A stretch of DNA of 64,000 bases from Anoplopoma fimbria (GCF_027596085.1 NC_072450.1:30719676-30783675); one strand, 5' to 3'. Shown: positions 38,079 to 49,550, numbered from the stretch's first letter. A program made the numbers and translations. Notes: generated from the letters alone by a model not told the origin.

Positions 38079-39008
38079 CTAGTCAAACAAACAGGATGGA
38101 TGGCCTTTACTGACACACACACACTCTGACCTGAACCGTTCCAGTGCAGCTGTTTAGTGGAAATATGGGCGAGTACAAATTTTCTGCCATGGCTTAACAT
38201 GATCCAAGCTCAGGGCACCCGTGTGGGTTAGAGAAAACAGATACAAACTGTGCCATTATTAACAAATACTGGACAACAGAGCGAGACTCCAGTTATGGCT
38301 TCTAGATCTGCAAGTAGAAAGCCGGAGATGTATCCTGCTTATTATTATGGGAAAGGTTTTGCCTGGGAATAATTATACTACGCAATGTGACTCTTTCCTC
38401 TCAGTTACCGATTTCATTTCAGATCATGGTGTTTCTGAGATGTGTTTTAATGTTAAGCCAGACATATTGTCATCCCTTTTCTTAGCCACAGATGTTGCGC
38501 ATCCGTGAATGAACACTGATTCATCCACAGATTCATGAAAAAACGATTCATTAAAAGCCAAGAGCAAATGTTCACCGTCGTTTCCCTACATCTCTAAAAA
38601 CGGAAGTGGAACAAAGTTAAAACCACCTGTAGAGTCACAAGGAGCACATTTCTGGGAAATACACCAGGTATCTTCCAGAGAACGTTGCTACTGATAAATG
38701 TGTTTGTCTTAAAAGTTCACAAAAGTTGCACTCATCAGAAGATTTGTAAGGATTTCATTCAAAAGGTGATTTGAAATGCTGGTAATTTTGCAAAAGACAT
38801 AAAAAAAAACAACACCTGGTTCTGTTGTTTCTATGTCTCTATAACCTCTTCCATAATGTAATATTCTTAGCAATCCTACGCTGCCGTACAGATCAGCAAA
38901 TACACTTCGCATCACATCGGTTTAGACTGCTACAGAGAAATCATTCAATTAAGAAACAAATACTGCTCGTGATCAAAAAAAAAAAAAAAGCAAGAAACTT
39001 TCACCTAC

Positions 39009-39088
39009 CTCCTAGTGACAACAGCGTCATATAAACTCCAAATGTTATCCAGCACAAGCTGCACAAACAGCGTCTTCTTTCCTTTGGC
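39009..39088 (-). CDS. efl1: efl1 exon 9
   Basis: Encodes [20 protein letters not shown] and DAVVTR (residues 293-318) plus two bases. It closely matches the [20 protein letters not shown] block of EFL1. The acceptor is CTGCAG and the donor is GTAGGT. Confidence 0.92.
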
Positions 39089-39334
39089 CTGCAGCATGGA
39101 GGGAGACAAAGAGAACTCGTGAGAAGAAATACAGGAGAACACTGAGCACTGGTTTTCAGTCCATTACAAAGCAGCCCTTTTCTTTTTTATTCTTTGGACA
39201 TTTCACTGACGTTGTTGTCTTTAATGAAATGTCAATGCAGAGCACCCCATGAGTGTCCATATAGTGGTTTTCTCTGGCAGGGAGCTGGAAAAATGATCCC
39301 AGCTCTTCTATATTATGATTGGTTAGCTGAAAAA

Positions 39335-39460
39335 ACAATATTTCTAGTCTCTCAACCAATCAAAGCTCTACTACATGTCATCATTCACACCCATTCATAA
39401 ACTGATGACAGGGGCTACCATGCGAGGTGCCACCCATCCATCAGAACTCTAACCTCGGGT
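39335..39460 (-). repeat. SINE fragment
   Basis: TTCTAGTCTCTCAACCAATC (tail) followed by CACCCATTCATAAACTGATG and CTACCATGCGAGGTGCCACC (body) in reverse orientation. Confidence 0.6.
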
Positions 39461-39569
39461 AGACACATCGCTGAGGGGGAATTTAGTCGGATGCAATCTG
39501 CAAATCACCACTAGATGTCACTAAATCTTACACACTGTTCCTGCTAAAGATCATATAGGTATATTATGT

Positions 39570-39589
39570 GTTGCTGCTGTTAGATAGAT

Positions 39590-39687
<98 letters not shown>

Positions 39688-39790
39688 TTCCTTTATTGAT
39701 CCCCATGGGGGTGCTGCAGCAGCTCAAGGACAGAGAAACAGATTAAGGTAATAACTAAAACATATTATACAATAAAAAATAAAATAAAAG
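39570..39790 (-). mobile_element. LINE 3' end with GATA-type tail
   Basis: On the minus strand, CCCATGGGGATCAATAAAGG followed by (TATC)n is a typical 3' end of teleost Rex-type LINEs. The tail has expanded into about 27 GATA units (39581-39687). Confidence 0.6.
39581..39687. repeat. (GATA)n microsatellite
   Basis: About 27 units of AGAT with no visible interruption after the first TTAGAT. Confidence 0.95.
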
Positions 39791-40392
39791 GTTGTTGTTG
39801 ACATTTTTCCTGATGCAAATTTAAAAAAATGCACTACAGCAAGATATGAGGTCATCAGCAAACACATGACAAAACAACAGATGGTATTTTTATTACGAGA
39901 GTAGTTAACGGAGCCACAGTGAATTATATTGCTTATGAATTCAACTTTATATTCATATGAGAGGAAGATTGTTACATTCAACAGTAATATATAGTCTCAC
40001 TTTAAGATGCTATCAGACAGTGAGCAATGAACTCCCGTATGACAAAAAAACCCAACAGATAATAATAAGTTTACAGCAGCTAAGGGGCCTTTGTTAACGT
40101 TTTTAATGAACAAAGAAATATATATTTCATTAAGAAAAACAAATAATGAGGCCCTAAATAAAGATTATAGTGCTGATTGAATGCGAGATATCGCACCACT
40201 TCCAATTGATCCACAACATATGTCTCCATTCAGCACTCAAGCAGCAGCAGTAACCGTTTTTTGTTTTTTTATATTTCATGTGCAGTTAAAGGAAAATGTG
40301 AAATATACAGGTTAGGAGGAAAGAACATGGGAGAAAGATTGAAAGTACCTATGATAAACTAGATGTGTGACGTTACTCAATAGCTCCATTAC

Positions 40393-40516
40393 CTGAGCTC
40401 CTTTCATGATCTTCTTTGCCTTGGCATTGAGGTAGAAATCTCCCCACAGGGTTTTGAGCAGCACCTCGGCCTTGATACCCATCCTCTGGCTGTAGATGTG
40501 GGCAAACTGCTGGATG
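40393..40516 (-). CDS. efl1: efl1 exon 8
   Basis: Encodes residues 251-292, starting [20 protein letters not shown] and ending [13 protein letters not shown]. It matches the conserved EFL1 segment that follows the GWGF motif. The first base completes a serine codon begun in the previous exon. The acceptor is TTTTGTAG and the donor is GTAATG. Confidence 0.92.
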
Positions 40517-41904
40517 CTACAAAACACAAAATCAAACTCTTTGTCATCCATTTACATTATTTTATGCAGGTTCCACCGTCATGTTTAGCTTCTTTTAGCT
40601 TTGAATAGAGCGTAGCTTTTTGTGACTGCTGAGAGATTTGAACGGGATCGTTGTCTGGATCTCAGCTTGCTCATTTGGTTACAGACGGTAACGTGGGTCT
40701 TGGGGTTCAGATGCAGAGCAGACTCCGGCATTTCCACTGGGACTTCATTGGTTTATTTCTAGATGAGAGTCGCTCCTTTTGTCCTCAACACTGACCGTCA
40801 TACACCAAACTACCAGTGCAGCATGGAAACGTTATGTCACTGTGTTGTAGATTAAATGTTGTGAAGTAACTGACAAAACTGTCAAATTACAAGTTAGAAA
40901 AGGGTGAAGGAAGCTGCATTTTACTTTGAAAGTCCTCAACTGGACAAAAGTAGGAGGTCTTTTAAGGTGACAAACAGGTTGGAGTTTGTTCTGTGATCAT
41001 GTTCAGGGTCAACAAAGGTCATGTGTATTAAATCTAAGTTGACAGCACCATCTAGTGGACACTGGAAAATGTATCCAGGGTTGTCTAAAGCTAGTGAATG
41101 AGTACACAATGAAATGGATTTGGGATATTGATTAAGTGGGTTCTTTCAGGGCCTAAACGCCGTCTTGTCTGGGTTCATAACATCATCCGGTGGCGCTCTG
41201 TGGATTTCATCGAGCCGTATTCACTGAATCCAGCAAGCCATACGCCGGCTGGTTTACTACAGCTGTATGGACCGAAAATAAACTATTTTACTGTGATTTA
41301 ATTGCAATAAATGTACAAAAAGGGACGCCGAGGTAACAACATAATGATGGTTGTTTGTAAAAAGTCAGAATTCATGTTTTGTTAGTTCTCTCTGCAAGAC
41401 AACAAGGACATCCCTTTTTAAATGCTTGTTTTCTGAACGGAGCTCGGATCGATCGGTGCTAGACTTTGCTTACATGGCAGGATGACAGTAGGAGAATCTC
41501 AACGCTGATTGGCTTTCGCAACACAGCGTCACGCCAATTTGAGGCGAATTTCGCAATTTCGCCTCATTCGCGCCGCCAGGTTCGAGCTCGCATCTACTCG
41601 CGTATATTCGCGTCTGTGCATTGACTTTACATGTAAACTAAACGAGCGAAAAATTCACTTCGCTTTTGGTGTGAACACGGCATTAGTCTGCAGAGTTACA
41701 GACTTATGGACAGTGTGCACAAAATGACTCAAAAAGTCAACCAGAGAGCCTTTAAACCCTTTGTGATGTCACAGTGGGACATCCCCATTCACTCAGTGAT
41801 GCTGCCAGCCAACCGATACGAACACTAGTTTTCTATCACATAGAAGGAATATTATATTCCATTGAATGCTACAAACTCCTCCTCTTAGAGGGAACAAGCC
41901 TCAC
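40517..41904 (-). other. efl1 intron, 1.4 kb, with TTCGC-rich repeat-like segment
   Basis: No exon was recognised. A stretch at 41505-41690 is rich in TTCGC/GCGAA motifs and includes an inverted pair, GAGGCGAA (41541-41548) and TTCGCCTC (41558-41565). It resembles a dispersed fish repeat, but no second copy is in the window. Confidence 0.5.
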
Positions 41905-42140
41905 CTGAAGCCCCATCCATCGATGGCGCTGGCGAAGACCACATTTCCTTGGTCGGGAGAAAAGTAGAGTAGTGAGTCGTCAGCCTCCTCCACCCAGTCA
42001 TAAACCTGATCTCCGCTCAACGTCCTGCCGTCTTTCTCTTTCTCCTCCTCCTCCTTCTTCTTCTTCTCCTTCTCTTTTTCTTTCTCCTCTCGCTCCTCCA
42101 GCACTTTGGACGTGAACAAAGTCCCCGTCACTGCATTCAC
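41905..42140 (-). CDS. efl1: efl1 exon 7: lineage-variable charged insert in the G domain
   Basis: Encodes residues 173-250. It starts [16 protein letters not shown], continues through about 25 residues that are almost all Glu and Lys, and ends with [20 protein letters not shown] and DGWGF. The charged run comes from a purine-rich (GAG/AAG) stretch at about 42030-42100. EFL1 orthologues are known to carry a variable insertion here. The acceptor is TTGTAG and the donor is GTGAGG. Confidence 0.93.
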
Positions 42141-42306
42141 CTACAAAAGAGCAACGCGCCAACACCAACTCTTAGTGACAGTGGTCTAGGAAACGCGAGC
42201 AGCTCCTTCATGTTCCATCAGCTAACAGTGTTACAGATGACTTGCATGAAATATTAAAAAGGGACAATAGAGTGAAAGAGGCCTGTGTGAGACGACCGCT
42301 CCTCAC

Positions 42307-42444
42307 CTGTTCCAGGATCTTCTGCAGGTGTGTGTAAGCTTCCTGAGAGGTGAGTTTCAGCTCCACGATGAGTCGGTCTATCTTGTTGATGACCAGAACG
42401 GGCCTGATGTTCTCCAGCCACGCCTGACGCAGCACAGCCTGGGT
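42307..42444 (-). CDS. efl1: efl1 exon 6: G4 NKID motif
   Basis: Encodes 46 residues (127-172), starting [20 protein letters not shown] and continuing [11 protein letters not shown] to LEQ. NKID (146-149) is the guanine-specificity motif. It is in phase 0 at both ends, with acceptor GTGTAG and donor GTGAGG. Confidence 0.93.
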
Positions 42445-44281
42445 CTACACACAATACCAAAGAGTCCAGAAATCACCTTTCACTTCTGTACTGCGTAGGT
42501 TTTAACCAATGTTTTACATGACTGATCACCAACAATGTCAATCCTATAAAAAAAAAATAGCCATTGTAGTAGGAAGTGATAGTCATTTTTTTTTTTTTTA
42601 CATGCACAATATCTAATTAAAGTAACTGTGTCAAAACAACATGATGTGACGATAAGATACATATCATGAATATCATTTGATTTACTTAATTCTTTAAAAG
42701 GTTAATTCAAATATTTAAGCTTCAGAAAACTATTGGAAGCTTTCTTTAACCTTTGAAAAAGCTAAAATGTTAAAAGACCTAGTTTTGACATTTTGGGAAA
42801 TCTGCATGTTGGCCTTCTTTATGAAAGTAAACTTAGAACATAGGGTGTTTCTCAAAGTCAAGGAGGGAACTGTTCCAATGTCCAGGATCCTTCAAATTCT
42901 GAGTCCTTTTCCAGAGGATTTTAAAAGTGTGTATTCTACGCGCTCCTAAAATACCCACAATCCTCGCCTGGCTCCTGAAGGAGGAGCCAGTTAGCTTAGC
43001 TGAAGACTGAAAACGGGGAAAGTGCTAGCCCGGCTGTCTTCGGGTAAACGCACAAGTAACTCTTCATTTTACACTTTGATTTTTGTACAAATAAAAACAA
43101 TATATATATTTAACAGGTTAATTACTGAGCTTTAGGGCCTGGATCCAGATAGCTTTTTTTTTTCTGAGCAACCTGCATCTTTTTTTTCCAATTGTTCCCA
43201 ACGAGCAGGCCGCCCAGAGAAAAGGCTCTTTTTTCTTAGCGCTCCACTGTGTTTTTTGGGGCCCAACCTCTCTGCCTGCTTCCTGCTTTTTAGAAAAGCG
43301 CTGGTGACATCACTGTAGGAAATGGAGAGGCAGCTTGCTTTGTTTGAAGTCATTTTAGACTTCATCTCTAAGCTTACATTTTTATCCAAGCACATCTCTT
43401 TTCCGCCCGACAGGTTGTTCTCTGTTATGTTCCGACTGCTCTTCCTCTCATGCTCCTGGCTCTACTAACGGCTCCGAGGCCTTTGTTTTTCTGGGCCCCT
43501 AAGCTGTGGAACGCAAACTCAGTATCCTCTTTCAAACTTCTTCTTTTATCGTCCTTATTTTGTTTATCTTCTGGCTTTTTTTTAGCTTGGTTTTATGTGA
43601 TATTTTGGAATTAATTTATTTATTTGTTTTCACTGTAAAGCACTGTGTCACTTTAAATAAATGAAAGTTAATACTATCATTAGGGCGGCTGTGGCGTAGT
43701 GGAGAGCAAGGTAGTTCTCCATTCAGAGGATCGGTGGTTCGATACCCGGCTTCGGCAGTCGATGTGTCCTTGGGCAAGACACTTAACCCCAAGTTGCTCC
43801 CGAAGGCTTGCAACTGGATGTTGCATGAAGTTAGATTCTGATGGTGGCACCTTGCATGGTAGCCTGTCATCAGTGTGTGAATGGGTGAATGATATGTAAT
43901 ATACTACTGATTGTAAGTCGCTTTGGATAAAAGCGTCTGCTAAATGACTGTAATGTAATGTAATGTAATGTAGTATCCTGTGACCTAAGAATGTGACTTC
44001 TGTCCCATAACAACATATATATATATGAGGGTAACCCCCTGTCTCTACTCAAACATGATCTTTGGCTCTTGGCAGATTGAATGGCCTCCTTGATCAGAGG
44101 TAGAGGGCGTTAGGTCATGTGATGACACTTGTTGAAATAACTTCCATACTCACTATCTACTGTAAGTCCAATACCTGTTGGGGCTACATTGAGGTTTATG
44201 TTGAGACGCTCAAATCTTTTAGACTCTATGTATGTTCACTGGAATCTACAGTCATGTGTCTCTGGCAGAATGAGACATTAC
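42445..44281 (-). other. efl1 intron, 1.8 kb
   Basis: No exon was recognised. A possible LINE 3' region (about 43390-43670, with a CTGTGGAACGCAAACTCAGT phrase) precedes the SINE at 43683. Confidence 0.5.
43683..43972 (+). mobile_element. tRNA-derived SINE, near full length
   Basis: GGGCGGCTGTGGCGTAGTGG head with A box, GGTTCGATACC B box, a body with GGGCAAGACACTTAACCCCA, the AAAGCGTCTGCTAAATGACT tail and ATGTA repeats. A segment next to GAAGGCTTGC is deleted compared with the copies at 10447 and 53075. Confidence 0.92.
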
Positions 44282-44415
44282 CTGTGGACACACTCCCTCC
44301 ACGGCATCAACCACTACGATGGCCCCGTCACACAGCCTGACCGCAGTGGACACTTCTGAGGAGAAGTCGACGTGACCAGGAGAGTCGATCAGATTTAGTA
44401 AGTACTCCTGGTCTC
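44282..44415 (-). CDS. efl1: efl1 exon 5: G3 motif
   Basis: Encodes residues 82-126, with [20 protein letters not shown] at the start and [12 protein letters not shown] at the end. DSPGH is the G3 (switch II) motif; its histidine corresponds to the catalytic histidine of EF-2-type factors. The acceptor is CTCCTCAG and the donor is GTAATG. Confidence 0.93.
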
Positions 44416-46309
44416 CTGAGGAGAGAAAGAAATGCACACCATGTTTCATTTACACCAATAACAGACGGATGAGACAACTAACAAGTATTACGTGCATGAA
44501 TTTCATTTTTTTCTGGTCAACATTTAACGCTATATACATCTTCCAACAATAATAACTTGCAAGCTCTGCTAAGTCTTAATAATACAAATACAAAATGTAT
44601 TTTATTCAAGAAGGGCTTTTCAAGAAACTCACAGACATTTTACAAAGAATAGAGATAAGTATTTAAAAACATACATTAAAGGAAAAGACAATTAAGACAT
44701 TTTAACAAACAAGTAAAGTAGTGAGAGGTTAAAAGTAGACTTAAAAAAGGAGTGTTTTCAAGAGATTCGAAGTGGGGCAGTGAATCTGAGTCCGGGATGT
44801 GAGGCGGGGGGCAGCAGTAAAGGCCCCGTCACCCTGCGTTGGAGGTGGGGTTGTCAATGGGGTCGTTAGAGATGAACTCTGACATCATGAACACGTGGGC
44901 AACGATACGATAACCTCACGAGAGCGAGGCGGCTGCAGGTTTTAGAGCCAGGCGCCGCAGCTGCTCTCCACCGACTGCATGGCCCAGTGCATGATGGGAA
45001 ACGCCTGGCTGTCTCCTGATCAAAGAGCTGATTGGCTCTTAGTTTTGACAACAAACACCACGTTTTGAAAATTCTTATTTGCTGTGTAAATGTAAGATTT
45101 GACGCTAGATTGTTGGCTAGTGGACTCACGTTGTGCAATGATGATAATAATAATAATAAATAAATAATAAATAATGATTATTATCATAATATATAAGGTT
45201 ATTTATTTAGTATCTGTAAATAAAGATATTTATTGAGAAAGCCTAATTCCAACTTGATGTCAACATTTTGTCAGTCAGAGAACTGGAATGTGTGAAGTCC
45301 ATAGATTAACGATGTGAAGCATCAGAAAACCTTTTAAAAGGAGAGAACCATTGTCACTGATGGACACGCCATATAACCCAAACGTAGTCTGCAAACTACA
45401 GGTAGCCTACAGATGTAACCAACAGGATGTAAACATTTCAATGACTTCCTGTGACCTGAAAACTGTTCGACTTGATCGCAGTCCACTTTCGAGGCGAGGC
45501 GCAGTCAACTCGAACGAACCTATTAATCAAGGTTCATTTTGTTGAACGCCCTCTTGGTGTTTAGGAGAACAATGCAGCACACAGCTTCATGCTCACAGCG
45601 TTCCGTCTGCAGAGACTCACGAGAGTTTAAACAAAGCTTTAGTCGAGCCTTTGATTGGGCCTTATTAACTCACATCCTACCTCTGCTGTTTTCTCACTGT
45701 GCATTGATGATATTCATGCTTGCCTTTTTCTCCGTTTCAGTATTTTTTTCTTGATTTCTTTTTTGAGTAAAATGATTACTATTATTTTTTATAAATGTTT
45801 TATTGATTACAAATTAATTTATTGTTAGTGTGTGGTTTGGGGGGGGGGGGGGGAGTGTACTCTGTGAAGCACTCTGTTTAATTTTATTTGTATAAAAAGT
45901 GCTGATTATTGGGTTGTTTGGTTGGTTGGTTGATTAGTTGCTAAAGACCACTATATTTTTCACATTAGATTGAGCATCATAAAGGACCGCATCCACAGAT
46001 TATATAAAGAATATACAATATGCTAAATTCACAATCAAATGTTTTTGTTTTTTTTAATGGTATGCCTTTCATGTTCTGGTAGATAGCTGTACAAATGAAG
46101 ATGACACGCCATCATGTCCAGATATTCCACTGAGGTTACAATAGAGGCAGGAAATACTTTCAGCTACTGAAAACAGGAACAATACATGTCGGCATCTGAT
46201 TAAATTAAAGTCATTTTTTTCACTTTTTTTGGATATCTTGCTATTACTGTGTTAAAACACCCGGCTGTGTTAGAACAGGATGTGAACTAATCAGAAGATC
46301 CCCACCTCC

Positions 46310-46399
46310 TCCGTCTGAAAGTCCAAGTGTCCTTGTGCAAGATGCTGAACCCCACAATGATCCTGAATATTGAGCCTTTGGTGTGTGAGTGAGTGTGAA

Positions 46400-46451
<52 letters not shown>

Positions 46452-46565
46452 CTTTAGATTATATCCAGATGACAGCATGCATGGTGCCATCAGTGTGTGA
46501 ATGTGTGTGTGAATGGGTGAATGTTGAGGCACTTTGAGTGGTCAGAAATATTAGAAAGGGAACCC
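46310..46565 (+). repeat. Degenerate SINE split by (AT)n
   Basis: AAGTGTCCTTGTGCAAGATG and CTGAACCCCACAATGATCC (body) come before a TA array (46401-46449). GTGCCATCAGTGTGTGAATG and CACTTTGAGTGGTCAGAAAT (tail) follow it. Same family as 58465-58756. Confidence 0.65.
46401..46449. repeat. (TA)n microsatellite
   Basis: About 24 TA units inside a SINE copy. Confidence 0.95.
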
Positions 46566-46749
46566 ATTTAGCTTTAACCTTAACCGCTAATGCTCTCTGC
46601 ACCAAACACACCTGTAATACACAGGGCTCTGGTTCTCTCTCTATCTATTTCAAATGAAGAAAGGCCATTTAAAAAAAAATCACAAACCACAGCAGAAGAA
46701 GATCAGGCACAGGAATATTTATAGGGTTGTCTAACCAAAGTGAGCTTAC

Positions 46750-46834
46750 CGTTTGTGAAATGCAGAGAGATGGCGCTGGACTTCATAGTGATGCCTCGGA
46801 TCTGTTCATCCTCCCTGCTGTCCAGATACCTCAG
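46750..46834 (-). CDS. efl1: efl1 exon 4: switch I region
   Basis: Encodes [20 protein letters not shown] and AISLHFTNG (residues 54-82). It includes the RGIT motif, whose threonine is the G2 residue that contacts magnesium in translational GTPases. The acceptor is ATCCAG and the donor is GTAAGC. Confidence 0.92.
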
Positions 46835-46920
46835 CTGGATGATTCACACGCCACAAGTTAGAATCATGACAAAAAAACAGCTGAGCAACAGGGGCACGTG
46901 CAGCAGATAAAGCCACTCAC

Positions 46921-46988
46921 CTTGCCAGCCAGTCGACTTGATATGATACCATTAGTCGCCACCAAGCAGTCGGCCAGAGTGGTTTTTC
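46921..46988 (-). CDS. efl1: efl1 exon 3: P-loop completion and switch I start
   Basis: Encodes residues 31-53, [20 protein letters not shown] followed by AGK. It completes the P-loop with its catalytic Lys-Thr. The acceptor is TGTGCAG and the donor is GTGAG. Its 68 bases move the phase from 1 to 0, matching both neighbours. The downstream intron is only 86 bases. Confidence 0.92.
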
Positions 46989-47734
46989 CTGCACAGATTC
47001 AGATGGTTCAGAATGATTCACGATGTAAAGCTTTCTGCGTACACTCTCACTAAACATTTTGACTGAGGCCAAAACCTTTTAATTACTGAACAAAGTAAAC
47101 GTTTGATCAAATCTTCACTTCAAAGACTCAAAAGACTGCTTTTCTCTGATTTATATCATTATAAAATGAATTGACTGGAGTTCAGGACTGTTTGAGACGA
47201 TACCTATGGGAAATTATGATGCGTTATTTTTTTTTCTACATTCTGTAATTTTATAAATACTGAACAATAAATCTCGGAATTAAATACATAATTTGAGATT
47301 AATTAACAACAAAATGAATCATTTGTTTTAATCATAAGTGGGCAACCCTAAAATGATATCCAATGTCTTAATGAGTAAAAACAAACACAATTCTGTCACA
47401 GTGGATCAGGGGTTCGCACAATAATCAGTTCGTTCCCAGACTTGGAGAAACATCTCCACAGTGAATAGATGTTTTTTTTCTTAAATAATGACATACAGTT
47501 TATGTTAAACAAAAGCTACTTCTATGTCCAGATATTTTAAAGCTCTTACAGTTAGTTAACACTCTGTGGTTGCACCTGTACGTTCTGGCAACTCGAGTTA
47601 TTAAAGTTGATTTTATGTGAATAGCCGATGTGTTGTATAAAAATGTGCTCAATTGAATACGATATATATACATATGTATGACAGAAGTTCCTCATAAACG
47701 GCATAAGGTCTTATCCCGGCCTCTAAAAACAGGA

Positions 47735-48338
47735 TAGGGAGTTTCCATGTGCAGACTCATGGAGTGGTCTGCTGGAGCAGCAGCATCTCGACAGCCGACA
47801 TGAAGAGACTAAACAAACTGGTTAAGAAGGCCAGCAGTGTGCTGGGGTGTCCACTGGATACGGTGGAAGTAGTGGGAGACGGGAAGATGATGGCCAAGCC
47901 GTCATCCCTGATGAACAACACCTCCCACCCCATGCAGGACACCCTGGCAGCTCTGTACAGCTCCTTCAGACACCGGCTGCTTCACCCCCGGTGTGTGAAG
48001 GAGAGGTACCGCAGGTCCTTCCTTCCTGCTGCTGTCAGGCTGCACAACCAACTCTGCTCCCAGTAGACCACATGACACATGACACATGACACTAAAAACC
48101 CGTGCAATACAATATACTGTGCAATAATAGTTATACTGTCCGTATATATAATATTTCAGTTATTGTGGATTCTTTACTGTTTTTATTGCATATTCGCATT
48201 TACAATACTTTTTGATCTTGTTTTTTTTTTTTTTTTTTTTTTACTATGTCTCTTGTTTGCACTATGCTGCTGTAAATCCTGTAAATTTCCCCGTTGCGGG
48301 ACTAATAAAGGATTATCTTATCTTATGATAGCGATGCT
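47735..48338 (+). mobile_element. LINE 3' end (Rex1/CR1-like), 5'-truncated
   Basis: An open C-terminal ORF2 stretch reads MKRLNKLVKKASSVLGCPLD and later RHRLLHPRCVKERYRRSFLP (to 48066). A 3' UTR follows with a poly-T run, ending GGGACTAATAAAGGATTATC plus TTATC repeats. It lies antisense in an efl1 intron. Confidence 0.75.
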
Positions 48339-48474
48339 CCAGATACACGTTCTCCAACACTAAACGGAGGAGGGCTTAACCTCATCTTTACAGTAACCCC
48401 CCTTACTTATGTAGGGCTCGCTGCTGCTGGTTAACATATCAATAAACAGATGTAATGTCAGCGTGTCTACTCAC

Positions 48475-48574
48475 CATGGTCAACATGTGCCAGAATGCAC
48501 AGGTTCCTGATGTTGGCTGGGTTTCTCTGCAGTGCAATGATCTTCTCCAGGCTGGTGAGTCCCATGGCGAAACC
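48475..48574 (-). CDS. efl1: efl1 exon 2, first coding exon
   Basis: The start codon is at plus 48563-48565 in a good Kozak context (GCC before, G after), preceded by nine untranslated bases and a TTGCAG acceptor. It encodes residues 1-30, from [10 protein letters not shown] to [10 protein letters not shown], and ends one base into the glycine of the P-loop. The donor is GTGAG. The AHVDHGKTT P-loop is split between this exon and the next. Confidence 0.92.
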
Positions 48575-48650
48575 CTGCAACACATGACAGCAGTGTATAG
48601 TAAGTGTATAGTGTAATGTTTTGTAACAGCCTGTATATTCAATATTTTTT

Positions 48651-49073
48651 TAGTTATTGTGGATTTTATTTTATTTTTACTTATGTAAAAATTCTTTCCT
48701 GTTTAGTACTTGTATTACTTATTCATAATACAGTTTTTTTAACAATGTCTCAAATTAAAATAAAATCCATAAATATTGAAAAATACAAAAAGAAAGTACT
48801 ATAAATAAGTAATAAAAGTACTAAACAGGAAATAATTATTAAATAAGTAAAAACAAATTAAAATAAAATAAAATCCACAATAACTAAACAAATTTGTTTA
48901 GTTATTGTTATATATATTTTTTTATTTTAATTTGTTTTTACTTATGTAATAATTCTTTCCTGTTTAGTACCTTTATTACTTATTTATAATACAGTTTTTT
49001 TTTTTAAAACAATGTCTCTTGTTTGCACTATCTCTATGCTGCTGCGGGACTAATAAAGCATTATCTTATTTTA
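48651..49073. repeat. LINE 3'-UTR copies arranged direct-inverted-direct
   Basis: Three related AT-rich units: direct (48651-48750), inverted (48797-48890) and direct (48895-49073). The last ends GGGACTAATAAAGCATTATC like the LINE at 48338. The inverted and last direct units meet at a perfect 32-bp palindrome centred between 48892 and 48893. Confidence 0.85.
48877..48908. repeat. Perfect 32-bp palindrome
   Basis: ACAATAACTAAACAAA followed directly by its exact reverse complement. It is the centre of a longer imperfect inverted repeat (about 48797-48985). Confidence 0.9.
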
Positions 49074-49107
49074 CAAGGGGACCTTTATTTTGAAATACCC
49101 GGCAATG

Positions 49108-49136
49108 AAAACCGGAAGTGTTACATTGACGTCAGC
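49108..49136. promoter_or_regulatory. ETS plus CRE motif cluster
   Basis: CCGGAAGT (49112-49119) and a full CRE palindrome TGACGTCA (49127-49134) lie 7 bases apart, just downstream of the predicted efl1 first exon on the gene strand. A CTTTATTTTGAAA motif lies upstream at 49082-49095. Motif reading only. Confidence 0.4.
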
Positions 49137-49481
49137 AGCTTGACGCCGGACGGAGCAAGTGCGTGTTCAGTGTATTACCCAAATGTAATTAAAGTGCTTA
49201 AGTCTTATGGCCACTCCTGTACAACTGCGTGGACTTGGATTTTAATGAGCAGTCAGACAGTCACAACACATAGTGAGAGAACAGTCACGTGACAGCGTTA
49301 CAATACAGTTATGTTGGTGTATCCGCGTACATAACCCCAAACCTGTCCCAGACACAAGAATACATCCCAGCCCGGCTCCTACGGGCTCCACACAACACCG
49401 CCAGCTGGTGTCAAGCAGAATACTGCAGTATTTATGACAATAAGCACATATATTCAAGACATGTGGGCATTCATAACTCAC

Positions 49482-49550
49482 GCTGTTTTCCCCGGAAGTT
49501 GATGGAGCTCGTTAGCCACGCCCGCTCGCTATCATAGGTGCTGCGTTCAG
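49482..49550 (-). promoter_or_regulatory. efl1: Predicted efl1 non-coding first exon and core promoter
   Basis: The coding exon at 48475-48574 starts with nine untranslated bases after a CAG acceptor, so an upstream non-coding exon must exist. On the minus strand a strong donor, GTGAGT (plus 49476-49481), follows a GC-richer stretch that contains an ETS-type CCGGAAGT site (plus 49492-49499). TATA-less, ETS-driven promoters are typical of housekeeping translation genes. The transcription start, taken here as about 49550, is inference. Confidence 0.4.

Larger units (their letters stand above)
44416..46749 (-). other. efl1 intron, 2.3 kb
   Basis: No exon was recognised. A repeat-like stretch (about 44580-44850) has phrases such as GCAGTAAAGGCCCCGTCACC. 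It also holds a G-run (45838-45853) and a SINE split by an AT array (46310-46565). Confidence 0.5.

Noticed and set aside
43683..43760. tRNA gene, from A-box and B-box motifs in the SINE heads
   Set aside because: The motifs sit at the head of a repeated SINE with an L2-like tail, and no complete cloverleaf was found.
47749..48066. 105-residue ORF as a small host gene
   Set aside because: It is the C-terminal end of a LINE ORF2, followed by a LINE 3' end.
49023..49292. 89-residue plus-strand ORF near the efl1 promoter as a divergent gene
   Set aside because: It starts inside a LINE tail and shows no recognisable protein family or splice structure.
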